Assembly: GCA_018434945.1 (NCBI GenBank) | Contig: JAHDOI010000016.1 | Coordinates: forward strand, 79,333 to 143,332 | Direction: 5' to 3' | Origin: Selenomonadales bacterium | Lineage (GTDB): Bacteria > Bacillota > Negativicutes > Sporomusales > UBA7701 | DNA: 64,000 bases | In this document: positions 32,143-40,237 of the stretch, piece after piece | How positions within the stretch are numbered: position 1 is the first letter of the stretch | Layout of the letters: each line of letters starts with the position of its first letter | Position numbers and translations under genes: made by a program | The notes under the pieces: generated by a model | What the model saw: only the letters and a program-made list of their open reading frames with translations | The model's database searches: none | What the model was told of the DNA's origin: nothing

Positions 32143-32351
32143 GTTAATTTTTTCCTCGCCGGCCAAATTTTTGTCGATTCCAGCGATTGCGGAAAGCTGT
32201 CCAGGGAGAAATGTGTCGCTATTTTGACCGTTTTATCGCTTTCCGGCGGGAAAATAGTGCTTGCCAAAAGGAAGAATTTGTGAAATAATAACTGTGAGTT
32301 ATATTTATTCTTTTACATGCGCGGGTATTGATTTGTCGGGAGGCGACGAGG

Positions 32352-32702
32352 GTGGAGGAGCGCAAGCTGCAGTTATTCATGGATAAGGCGGTAAACGAGG
32401 AGCTGTTCCGCCGGCGCATGGAGCAGGCGTCTTCCCTGCAGGACGCTCTGGCGGTACTGAAGGGCGAGGGCCTGGAGATGGGCGCGGAGGAGTTCCGTTC
32501 GGCCCTGAGGCTGCTGCTGTATGTGGTGAAGGCGGCGAAGGGCGAGCTGAGCGAGGACGACCTCGATTCGGTGTCGGGCGGCGTGGGTGTTTTGGCCGCG
32601 ACGTTCCTGCGGCAGGGCGCGTACGGCACGGAACCCGGCAGGCAGGCCGCGGCAACGATGGCCGGCGTGCTGGCGGAGAAGTTTTTGGCGGGACGCGGGT
32701 AA
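32352..32702 (+). CDS. Nif11-type leader precursor peptide
   Basis: 116 residues. The leader (about 1-75) has the Nif11-like pattern: FMDKAVNEELFRRRMEQASS, a helical body, and LSEDDLDSVSGG with the double-Gly site. The core VGVLAATFLRQGAYG... is about 39 residues, with no Cys and few Ser/Thr. It starts at GTG 32352, 8 nt after GGGAGG. A weak promoter (TTGTGA/TATATT) lies near 32280-32308. It is divergent from the NHLP precursors and upstream of the exporter genes. Confidence 0.78.
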   Translation: MEERKLQLFMDKAVNEELFRRRMEQASSLQDALAVLKGEGLEMGAEEFRSALRLLLYVVKAAKGELSEDDLDSVSGGVGVLAATFLRQGAYGTEPGRQAAATMAGVLAEKFLAGRG

Positions 32703-32753
32703 TTCGAGCTAGCTCGCAAAGCTGTAATGATTAAGGCCTTACTCGCATAGAAA

Positions 32754-32876
32754 GGCCGTTCAGAAGCGCCTGGATGCAAGGCGCACCGGAGGATGGCCCG
32801 CGTCGGCGTACTTGGTTGCGTACGTCAAGCGGGCCATCCGAGGAGCAACGCCGCAGACAGGTGCTTATCAACGGCC
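32754..32876 (+). repeat. Dispersed palindromic element, copy D
   Basis: Outer arms GGCCGTT and AACGGCC. Inner stem GGATGGCCCGC pairs perfectly with GCGGGCCATCC, a sequence not found in the other copies. Boxes GATGCAAGGCGCACCGG and GAGGAGCAACGCCGCAGA are conserved. It ends 9 bp before the ribosome site of the HlyD gene and starts 51 bp after the Nif11-type stop. Confidence 0.92.
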
Positions 32877-32898
32877 GAAACCCCGAGGAGTGGATGGC

Positions 32899-33867
32899 TT
32901 GGACGACGGCCTGTTCCGCAAAATCGCTCTGGACCGACTTTCGTCGCCGGAGCAGCTGGATCAACTGATGACGGTGACGACGCCCCGCGGCTGGCTGGTC
33001 CTGCTGGCGATGATCGTGCTGCTGGCGGCCGCCCTCGGCTGGGGATTCCTCGGCAGCGTGGCGACGACGGTGACCGGCCAGGGGCTGCTGGTTTCTTCCG
33101 GCGGCGTTTTCAATATCGCCCATCATGCCGAGGGCCAGGTCCTCGATATCGAGGTCGCTCCCGGGGATTTCCTGGCGAAGGGACAGAGCGTCGCCCTGGT
33201 GGCCCAGCCCGATCTGGTGCTGGCGATAAGGCAGGCGAAGAGCGAGCTCCGCGTGGCGACCAGCCAATCCGAATACAGCGCCAAGCTGGCCCAGATCCAG
33301 ACGCTCGAGACGAAGCTGAGCGATTATATGAGGGTTATAAGCCCGGTCTCCGGGATGGTGCTCGAAGTCAAGATCAACCCCGGCGAGTATATCAAGCCGG
33401 GGCAGGCGATCGTGAGCATCAATCTGGCGGATGCCAATACCGGCCAGATTTCCCGCGAGGTGGCGATGTATGTGCCTGCGGAGGAAGGCAAGCGGGTGGT
33501 GCCGGGTATGGAGGTCCGCGTCAGCCCGGCGATGGTGAAGAAGGAGGAGCACGGTTATATCCTGGGCAAGGTCCGTTCGGTGTCTGAGCTGCCTGTGACG
33601 GCGGACGGGATGCTGCGGGTGCTGGGCAGCCGCGAGCTTGTCCAGAAGTTCCTGGCCGGCACGCCGGCCGTGCTGGAACTGAGGGTGGAGCTGCTGTCCG
33701 ATGAGACTACCCCGAGCGGTTACCTGTGGTCTTCGCGGCGCGGTCCGAACCTGAAGATCGGCGACGGCACGATCTGCAGCGGCTCGATCGTTGTGAAGCG
33801 GCAGCGGCCGATCAGCCTGGTGCTGCTGGAGATGGACCAATTGCTGCGGAGCGTAACCGACCGATGA
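32899..33867 (+). CDS. NHLM-type secretion protein, HlyD family
   Basis: 322 residues. A short cytosolic start is followed by one membrane helix (WLVLLAMIVLLAAALGWGFLG), then a barrel-lipoyl-barrel periplasmic part with GQVLDIEVAPGDFLAKGQ and SGMVLEVKINPGEYIKPGQ. The coiled-coil hairpin is short (about 35 residues each side of ETKLSDY). This matches the HlyD-like adaptors of NHLM peptide-export systems. The TTG start at 32899 is 8 nt after AGGAG; a longer frame would begin inside element copy D. It overlaps the next gene by ATGA. Confidence 0.85.
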   Translation: MDDGLFRKIALDRLSSPEQLDQLMTVTTPRGWLVLLAMIVLLAAALGWGFLGSVATTVTGQGLLVSSGGVFNIAHHAEGQVLDIEVAPGDFLAKGQSVALVAQPDLVLAIRQAKSELRVATSQSEYSAKLAQIQTLETKLSDYMRVISPVSGMVLEVKINPGEYIKPGQAIVSINLADANTGQISREVAMYVPAEEGKRVVPGMEVRVSPAMVKKEEHGYILGKVRSVSELPVTADGMLRVLGSRELVQKFLAGTPAVLELRVELLSDETTPSGYLWSSRRGPNLKIGDGTICSGSIVVKRQRPISLVLLEMDQLLRSVTDR

Positions 33868-36071
33868 ACAGGTGGCTGGATAAGTTCGAAGCTTTCCTGA
33901 GCGGCGGCGATTATAAAAAAACCCCCACCGTCATCCAGATGGAGGCGGTGGAGTGCGGGGCGGCGGCGCTGGCCGTCGTGCTGGGCTTCCACGGCAAGAC
34001 GGTGCCGCTGGAGGAGCTGCGCGTGGTGTGCGGCGTGTCGCGCGACGGCAGCAAGGCGAGCAGTATGGTGAAGGCGGCCCGCGCGTACGGATTGGTGGCG
34101 CGGGGGGTGCGCAAGGAGCCGGATGAGCTGCGCGAGCTGCCCTTGCCGATGATCGTCCACTGGAATTTCAACCATTTCCTGGTCGTCGAGGGCTTCGGGA
34201 AAGACCGGGTTTTCCTCAACGACCCGGCCAGCGGACGGCGGACGGTGTCGACGGCGGAGTTCGACCAGGCTTTCACCGGCATCGCGCTGCTGTTCGAGCC
34301 GGGCCCGGATTTTACGCGCAGCGGTTCCCGGCCCAGTATTATTGACAGTTTACGCCAGCGTCTGGCGGGCTACCGGACGACGGTGGCTTTTTTGGTGTTG
34401 GTGGGCTTCTGCCTGGTGGTTCCGGGGCTTGTGGTGCCGGCGTTCACGCGCATTTTCATCGACGATGTCCTCGTGGCCGGCAACCAGGACTGGCTGAGGG
34501 CGCTGCTGTTCGGGATGCTGGTGACGGTGGGCGCCCAGATGGTGCTGACGTGGTGCCGCGAGCATTATCTGCTGCGGTTCGAGACCAAGCTGGCGGTGAG
34601 CACTTCGGGCAGTTTTTTCTGGCATGTGCTGCGCCTGCCGATGGAGTTTTTCACCAATCGCTACGGCGGGGATATAATTTCCCGGGTGCAGATAAACGAT
34701 GCTGTCGCCCAAATGCTGGCCGGCCAGGTGGCGTCGGTGTTTCTCGATTTTATGATGATCGGCTTCTTCCTGGCGGTGATGCTGTACTACGATGTCGCCC
34801 TGACGCTGGTGGGCGTGGTTATCGCCGCCCTCAATCTGGCGTTTCTGCTGGGGGTGGCCAGGTGGCGCAAGGACCAGAATATGAAGTTTCTCCAGGATCA
34901 GGGCAAGCTGGCCGGGGTGTCGATGGGCGGTCTGCAGATCATCGAGACGGTGAAGGCGGGCGGCAACGAGGCCGATCTGTTCGATAAGTGGGCCGGTTAC
35001 CAGATAAAGCTGATGAACGCCGAGCAGCGGCTGGCGGTTTATAATGAGATGCTCGGCGCGGTGCCGTTGTCGCTGATGACGCTGAACACTTCGGCTATCC
35101 TGGTGCTGGGCGGGTATAAGGTCATCGCCGGCCAGATGACGATCGGCGCGCTGATGGCTTTCCAGACGCTGATGGCGAGCTTCCTCGGGCCGGTGAACCG
35201 CCTGGTGGGCTTCGGCGGGGTGCTGCAGGAGATGGAGGGCGACCTCCGCCGCCTGGATGATGTCATGAAGTATCGCGTCGACCCCCAGACGGAGTCCGAC
35301 GAAGCCCTGACGGCGGCGACGAAGCTGGAGGGGGCGGTGGAGTTTACGGCGGTGACGTTCGGCTATAACAGGCTGGAGGCGCCGCTGCTGGAGGATTTCA
35401 GCCTGACCGCGCGCCCCGGCGAGCGTATCGCGCTGGTGGGCGGCTCGGGGAGCGGCAAGTCGACGGTGGCACGTCTGGCCGCCGGCCTGTACCAGCCGTG
35501 GAGCGGGGAAATCAGCCTCGACGGGCGGCGGCGGGATAAGCTGCCCCGCGAGCTGATCACGAATTCGCTGACGTCGGTCGATCAGGATATCTGCCTGTTC
35601 GAGGGGACGGTGCGCGAGAATCTGACGATGTGGGACACGACGGTCCCTGACGCCGATCTGTTCGCCGCCGCCCGCGACGCGGCCATCCACGACGATATCA
35701 TCGCTTTGCCGGATGCCTACGACTACCGTATGTCCGAGGGCGGCCGCGATTTCAGCGGCGGCCAGCGGCAGCGCCTGGAGATCGCCCGGGCGCTGGCGAC
35801 AAACCCTTCGGTCGTTATTCTCGATGAGGCGACAAGCGCGCTCGACCCGGTGACCGAGAAGACCGTGATGGAGAATATCCGGCGGCGCGGCTGCACGTGC
35901 CTGATCGTTGCCCACCGGCTGAGCGCGGTCCGCGACGCGGACGAGATCATCGTGCTGGAATACGGGAAGATCGTCCAGCGGGGCCGCCACGAGGAACTGA
36001 TCGCCGTGGACGGCCTGTACCACGACCTTGTGGGGTCGACCGCGGGCGATTCCGGGGAGAAAGGCGGATAG
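33864..36071 (+). CDS. NHLM-type peptidase-containing ABC exporter
   Basis: 735 residues. N-terminal peptidase C39 domain: catalytic Cys in QMEAVECGAAAL (about residue 31), His in WNFNHFLVVEG and Asp in LNDPASG. Then six membrane helices and a C-terminal ABC domain with GGSGSGKST, FSGGQRQRLEIAR and VILDEATSALD. It should cleave leaders after double Gly and export the cores, fitting the VAGG and VSGG sites of the three precursors. ATG at 33864 overlaps the HlyD stop. Confidence 0.93.
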   Translation: MNRWLDKFEAFLSGGDYKKTPTVIQMEAVECGAAALAVVLGFHGKTVPLEELRVVCGVSRDGSKASSMVKAARAYGLVARGVRKEPDELRELPLPMIVHWNFNHFLVVEGFGKDRVFLNDPASGRRTVSTAEFDQAFTGIALLFEPGPDFTRSGSRPSIIDSLRQRLAGYRTTVAFLVLVGFCLVVPGLVVPAFTRIFIDDVLVAGNQDWLRALLFGMLVTVGAQMVLTWCREHYLLRFETKLAVSTSGSFFWHVLRLPMEFFTNRYGGDIISRVQINDAVAQMLAGQVASVFLDFMMIGFFLAVMLYYDVALTLVGVVIAALNLAFLLGVARWRKDQNMKFLQDQGKLAGVSMGGLQIIETVKAGGNEADLFDKWAGYQIKLMNAEQRLAVYNEMLGAVPLSLMTLNTSAILVLGGYKVIAGQMTIGALMAFQTLMASFLGPVNRLVGFGGVLQEMEGDLRRLDDVMKYRVDPQTESDEALTAATKLEGAVEFTAVTFGYNRLEAPLLEDFSLTARPGERIALVGGSGSGKSTVARLAAGLYQPWSGEISLDGRRRDKLPRELITNSLTSVDQDICLFEGTVRENLTMWDTTVPDADLFAAARDAAIHDDIIALPDAYDYRMSEGGRDFSGGQRQRLEIARALATNPSVVILDEATSALDPVTEKTVMENIRRRGCTCLIVAHRLSAVRDADEIIVLEYGKIVQRGRHEELIAVDGLYHDLVGSTAGDSGEKGG

Positions 36072-36074
36072 CGT

Positions 36075-38693
36075 ATGCGAGTGCAGCTGACAAAGGCTAC
36101 CGGGCCTATCCGCCTCGACGCGCCGGATACGATGTGGATGGTGCTGGCGGGGACGGTGGCGGTGACGGCGCGGCGTCTGGCGGACGGCCAGCCGGACGGA
36201 CGGCCGCTGGGCCTGTTCACCGCGGGCCCCGGCCAGGCGCTGTTCGGCCTGGGCGCGGCGGATGTCGCCCTGTTCGCGGCCGGTGAGGACGCGGAGCTTG
36301 AAGAGCAGCCCCTCGATCGGGCGGCGGCGCATGATCTGACGCGGCTGACGGCCGAGTGGACGGCGTCGCTGGCGGCCGCGCTGGCGGACGACGCCGCACT
36401 GCCGCAGGAACCGGGCGGTGACGGCGCGCCGGCCGATTGGCCGACGGCGCTGAGGCTTTACCATCAGGAGGCGGCGGCCGGCCTGGCGGCGGGCATTGCC
36501 GCCGCCGAACGGCGGGACCGGGAGCGGCTGGCCAGAAGGCGGGAGCGGGATATCCGCACCGCCCAGGAGGCGTTCGCCCGCCTTTCGAGGGTCATCGAGC
36601 CGGGCGGCGCCCCCCCGCTGGCCACAGAGGCCGGCGATCCGCTGCTGGCGGCCTGCCGGCTGGTGGCGGCGTCGATCGGTGTGGATGCGGATACCGTCCA
36701 TTCCCCCGGCCACCGGAGCGGGGACGCCGACGGCAACCTGAAGCTGCTGGCCCAGGCGTCTCGCCTCAAGTGCCACCGGGTGCTGCTGCGGGACGACTGG
36801 TGGCGCCGGGACAACGGCCCGCTGGTGGCTTTCCGCGGCGAAGGGCGGCCGGTCGCGCTGCTGCCGGCAAGTCCGGAACGTTATGATCTCGCCGACCCGC
36901 AGACGGGCGAGACGATTCCGGTGACGGCGGCGATCGCCGGCGAACTGCTGAATGATGCGTATATGTTTTTCCGCCCGCTGCCGGACAAGGCGGTCGGTGG
37001 CAAGGATATAATCCTGTTCGCGCTTCGCAGCTGCTGGCGGCGCGATCTGCTGATGATCGTGCTGATGGGGGTCGCCGGCGGCCTGCTGGGGATGGTCTCC
37101 CCCATCGCCACAGGCATTCTGATGAGCGATATCATCCCGTCCGCCGATCTGGACGGCATGCTGGTGATGGCCGGTCTGCTGCTGGCACTGACGATGTCCG
37201 GGTTCCTGTTCGAGTTCTCGCGGTCGCTGGCGATCATCCGCAGCGAGAACCGGATGAACATGGCGCTCGAGGCGGCGGTCTGGGACCGGCTGCTGGGCCT
37301 GCCGGCGCCTTTCTTCCGCCAGTATACCGTCGGCGATCTGGCCACCCGGGCCGGCGGCATCAACGCCATCCGCCAGCTGCTGTCGGGCGTGGCGCTGTCG
37401 TCGATCATGTCGGGAATCTTCTCGTTCTTCAATCTCGCCCTGCTCTTTTATTACAGCGCCAAACTGGCCCTGATCGCCATTGTCCTTGTGGCCGTTTTCC
37501 TGGTTATCATGGTGCCGGTCTGTTATATCGAGTTCCGCTACCGCCGCCAGTTGATGGAGATCGCCGGCAGGCTCGCCGGCACGATGCTGCAGATCGTCGG
37601 CGGGATCGCCAAGTTCCGCATGACGGGAACGGAGAACCGCGCTTTTTTCTTGTGGGCCAAGGATTTTTCCCGCCAGCGCGAGGTGGCGGTGCGGGCGCGC
37701 GTCGTTGCTTATTCGATGGCGGTCTTCAACGCCGGTTATCTGATCTTCACCCAGGCGGTGATCTATTATTCCGTGTCCGGCCCGGCGTCCGGCGTGGCAC
37801 CTGCCCAGTTCATCGCCTTCAACGCCGCGTTTTCGAGCTTTTTCGGCTCGGCTGTCGCCCTGTCATCTTCCCTGCTGGCGGTCATGGATATCATCCCGCT
37901 GTACGAGCGGACGCGGCCGGTGCTGGAAACGCTGCCGGAGGTGAGCGAGGCGCGGCGCGATCCCGGCACGCTGGCGGGCGAGATCCGCGTCGACCGTGTC
38001 AGCTTCCGTTACCGCTCCGAGGGGGCGATGGTTCTCGACGACGTGAGCCTGCGGATCGGCAAGGGCGAGTTCGTGGCGATCGTCGGGCCGTCGGGCAGCG
38101 GCAAGTCGACGCTGCTGCGCCTGCTGCTGGGCTTCGAGAAGCCGGCGGCCGGGGGCGTGTATTACGACGGACAGGACCTGAAGGAGCTTAATGTGCGGGC
38201 CGTCCGCTCTCAGCTGGGGGTCGTGATCCAGAACGGCCAGCTGATGGCCGGCGATATATACGGCAATATCGTGGGGTCGGCCAACCTGCCGGTGGACGCC
38301 GCCTGGGAGGCGGCGACGATGGCCGGCATCGACGAGGATATCCGCCGTATGCCGATGGGGATGTTCACGATGATCAGCGAAGGCGCGGCGACGATCAGCG
38401 GCGGCCAGCGCCAGAGGCTGCTGATCGCCAGGGCGCTCATCAAGCGCCCGCGCATCGTCTTTTTCGACGAGGCGACAAGCGCCCTCGACAACAGGACACA
38501 GGCGATCGTGAGCGCGAGCCTGGAGAGGCTCCAGGCGACGCGGGTGGTGATCGCCCACCGCCTGAGCACGGTGATGGGCGCTGACCGCATCTATGTGCTC
38601 GATAAGGGCGGCATCGTGGAGAGCGGCACTTTCCGCGAACTGATGGACAGGCAGGGGCTGTTCGCCGAGCTCGCCCGCCGCCAGATGGCATGA
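36075..38693 (+). CDS. NHLM-type ABC transporter, second subunit
   Basis: 872 residues. The first about 300 residues are a soluble Ala-rich region resembling the N-terminal domain of the second NHLM ABC protein; a C39 Cys is not present, so this part is non-catalytic. Membrane helices follow (FALRSCWRRDLLMIVLMGVAGG onward), then an ABC domain with GPSGSGKST, ISGGQRQRLLIAR and VFFDEATSALD. It probably forms a heterodimer with the C39 exporter. ATG at 36075 lies 3 bp after the upstream stop. A solo element end begins 7 bp after its stop. Confidence 0.9.
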   Translation: MRVQLTKATGPIRLDAPDTMWMVLAGTVAVTARRLADGQPDGRPLGLFTAGPGQALFGLGAADVALFAAGEDAELEEQPLDRAAAHDLTRLTAEWTASLAAALADDAALPQEPGGDGAPADWPTALRLYHQEAAAGLAAGIAAAERRDRERLARRRERDIRTAQEAFARLSRVIEPGGAPPLATEAGDPLLAACRLVAASIGVDADTVHSPGHRSGDADGNLKLLAQASRLKCHRVLLRDDWWRRDNGPLVAFRGEGRPVALLPASPERYDLADPQTGETIPVTAAIAGELLNDAYMFFRPLPDKAVGGKDIILFALRSCWRRDLLMIVLMGVAGGLLGMVSPIATGILMSDIIPSADLDGMLVMAGLLLALTMSGFLFEFSRSLAIIRSENRMNMALEAAVWDRLLGLPAPFFRQYTVGDLATRAGGINAIRQLLSGVALSSIMSGIFSFFNLALLFYYSAKLALIAIVLVAVFLVIMVPVCYIEFRYRRQLMEIAGRLAGTMLQIVGGIAKFRMTGTENRAFFLWAKDFSRQREVAVRARVVAYSMAVFNAGYLIFTQAVIYYSVSGPASGVAPAQFIAFNAAFSSFFGSAVALSSSLLAVMDIIPLYERTRPVLETLPEVSEARRDPGTLAGEIRVDRVSFRYRSEGAMVLDDVSLRIGKGEFVAIVGPSGSGKSTLLRLLLGFEKPAAGGVYYDGQDLKELNVRAVRSQLGVVIQNGQLMAGDIYGNIVGSANLPVDAAWEAATMAGIDEDIRRMPMGMFTMISEGAATISGGQRQRLLIARALIKRPRIVFFDEATSALDNRTQAIVSASLERLQATRVVIAHRLSTVMGADRIYVLDKGGIVESGTFRELMDRQGLFAELARRQMA

Positions 38694-38700
38694 GGGATTC

Positions 38701-38720
38701 GGGCGCTTATCGAACGGCCG
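38701..38720 (+). repeat. Solo right end of the dispersed element
   Basis: GGGCGCTTATCGAACGGCCG resembles the right terminus of copy C with one inserted base. It starts 7 bp after the ABC transporter stop and has no left half. Confidence 0.5.
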
Positions 38721-38739
38721 TTTATGGGGAGGGTACGCG

Positions 38740-39852
38740 GTGTTTCTTGACAGACGGACAATAATCTATGCGGTTGTGGCAGCGCTGGTGGTGGCGGGCC
38801 TGTTGGCATTTTTGGCGTGGCGCATCGCCGATAATTACAGCGTCAGCCGGGACCGGGCAGAGCGCCTTTCCGCGACCAACGTGGCGGTACAGGCGGCCGC
38901 GGTGACGCAGCGCGATATCGCCGCGAGGTATTCGTTCACAGGCAAGCTGGAACCGGCCTGGACCATCGATGTGAGTCCGCAGATCGAAGGCCGCATCGAG
39001 AAGCTGCTGGTGGCCGAGGGGGATGTCGTCAGGGCCGGGGCGACGGTGGCTATCCTGGATACGCGGGAACTCGCGGGGCAGGTAGCCGCGGCCGAGGCCA
39101 GCCTGGCGGCGGCCCGCGGCAGCCAGGCCCAGGCGGAGGGCGACCTGAAGAGGTCGCAGGGGCTTGACGCTTATAACGCGGTGTCGAAGCAGACGCTGGA
39201 GAACGACCGCATCAAGGTGCAGATCGCCAAAGCCCAGGTCGAGGCGGCCGCGGCCAACGCGGCTTCGGTCAGGGCCCGCCTCAACAACGGCCGGGTGGTG
39301 GCGTCGCGGAACGGTGTCGTGGTGAAGCAGTACCAGGGCGAGGGCGCGTACGCGCGGCCCGGTCTGCCGATCATTAACCTGGCCGGCGAGGACGAGATGG
39401 TCGCCCGCCTGGTGGTGACCGAGCCGGTCGCCAAGGTGCTGGCACCAGGGGCGGCGGTGCAGATGCGGGTGGCCGCGCTCGGCCGGACGATAACCGGCAG
39501 GGTTGCGCGGCAGGTGGCGCTGTCCGACCAGATCGAGCTGAATTACGCGGTCACGGTGACGTTCGCCAACGCCGACCGGCGGTTGAAGTCGGGCATGGAG
39601 GTGAGCGGCGAGGTTTCCGGCCCGACGGTGCGGAACGCGGCGGCCGTCCCCGCCCAGGCGGTCATTTCCCGCGAAGGGCGCAAGACGGTTTTCGTGGTCA
39701 CGAAGGACGGCGTGTCCGACCAGCGGAAAATCAAGGCCGGAGTGAGCGACGGCGTGTGGGTCGAGGTGCTCGAGGGCCTTGCAGCGGACGAACGGGTTGT
39801 TGTGTCCGGGTTGGATAAGATGCAGGACGGCATGCGCGTTAATGTGCAGTAA
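38740..39852 (+). CDS. RND/MFP-type periplasmic adaptor
   Basis: 370 residues. N-terminal membrane anchor (IIYAVVAALVVAGLLAFLAW), lipoyl halves PQIEGRIEKLLVAEGDVVRAG and ASRNGVVVKQYQGEGAYARPG, a coiled-coil hairpin between them (AEASLAAARGSQAQAEGDL) and a C-terminal barrel with VSGLDKMQDGMRV. This is the AcrA/MdtA pattern. No RND pump or outer-membrane channel gene is adjacent. It closes the peptide export operon and may extend the ABC exporter across a second membrane. GTG at 38740 is 7 nt after GGGGAGG. Confidence 0.87.
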   Translation: MFLDRRTIIYAVVAALVVAGLLAFLAWRIADNYSVSRDRAERLSATNVAVQAAAVTQRDIAARYSFTGKLEPAWTIDVSPQIEGRIEKLLVAEGDVVRAGATVAILDTRELAGQVAAAEASLAAARGSQAQAEGDLKRSQGLDAYNAVSKQTLENDRIKVQIAKAQVEAAAANAASVRARLNNGRVVASRNGVVVKQYQGEGAYARPGLPIINLAGEDEMVARLVVTEPVAKVLAPGAAVQMRVAALGRTITGRVARQVALSDQIELNYAVTVTFANADRRLKSGMEVSGEVSGPTVRNAAAVPAQAVISREGRKTVFVVTKDGVSDQRKIKAGVSDGVWVEVLEGLAADERVVVSGLDKMQDGMRVNVQ

Positions 39853-39862
39853 AAACGAAGGC

Positions 39863-40037
39863 GGCCGTTAAGAAAGCCCCAGGTGCTAGGCGCACCGGAT
39901 AAGCAGACACACAACGCTTCAGCGTTGATGTGATCGCTTATACCCGAGAGGGTGCGAGCGCGCCGCGACGCGTACTCGGATGTACGCTAGCAAGCGCTCT
40001 GAGGAGCAACAACGCAGATGGGGCTTTATCAACGGTC
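39863..40037 (+). repeat. Dispersed palindromic element, copy F (with extra hairpin)
   Basis: Outer arms GGCCGTTAAGAAAGCCCC and GGGGCTTTATCAACGGTC. Boxes AGGTGCTAGGCGCACCGG and GAGGAGCAACAACGCAGATG. A second stem-loop is inserted at about 39898-39945 (ATAAGC...GCTTAT with AACGCT/AGCGTT inside), so this copy is 175 bp. The main inner stem repeats that of copy A. It starts 10 bp after the adaptor stop and precedes its terminator. Confidence 0.88.
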
Positions 40038-40040
40038 TGA

Positions 40041-40066
40041 GGGCAGCGGCAAGGCCGCTGCTTTTT
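40041..40066 (+). terminator. Terminator of the peptide export operon
   Basis: GCAGCGGC-AAG-GCCGCTGC followed by seven T. Element copy F lies between the last stop codon and this hairpin. Confidence 0.88.
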
Positions 40067-40071
40067 TTGCC

Positions 40072-40236
40072 TTAATGGCCAAATATGAGACGGTACAGCG
40101 GCAGGCCGAGGCAGAGGGCGGCGAGGCTGTAGGCGAACAGCGCCCCCGCCTTGTTGCCCTGCTTGCCGAGCCACAGGCCGAAGGTGGCGGTGTGGACGGC
40201 CGCGCAGGCGACCACGGCGACGTAGACGATATCCAT
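40072..40236 (-). CDS. Small two-helix membrane protein at end of gerK operon
   Basis: 54 residues: two hydrophobic helices (MDIVYVAVVACAAVHTATFGLWLG and AGALFAYSLAALCLGLPLYRLIFG) joined by a short basic loop KQGNK. ATG at 40236 follows GGAGG by 9 nt and overlaps the gerKC stop by two bases region (gerKC ends at 40238). Some ger operons encode a small two-helix D subunit that tunes receptor function; position and topology fit that role, but sequence identity cannot be claimed. Confidence 0.6.
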   Translation of the reverse strand: MDIVYVAVVACAAVHTATFGLWLGKQGNKAGALFAYSLAALCLGLPLYRLIFGH

Positions 40237-40237
40237 G

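Noticed and set aside
32812..32898. Earlier start for the HlyD protein inside element copy D
   Set aside because: The added residues come from the repeat, and the TTG at 32899 has a well-spaced AGGAG.
339..40037. CRISPR array
   Set aside because: The repeated elements are far apart, not regularly spaced, and have covarying stems rather than constant repeats.
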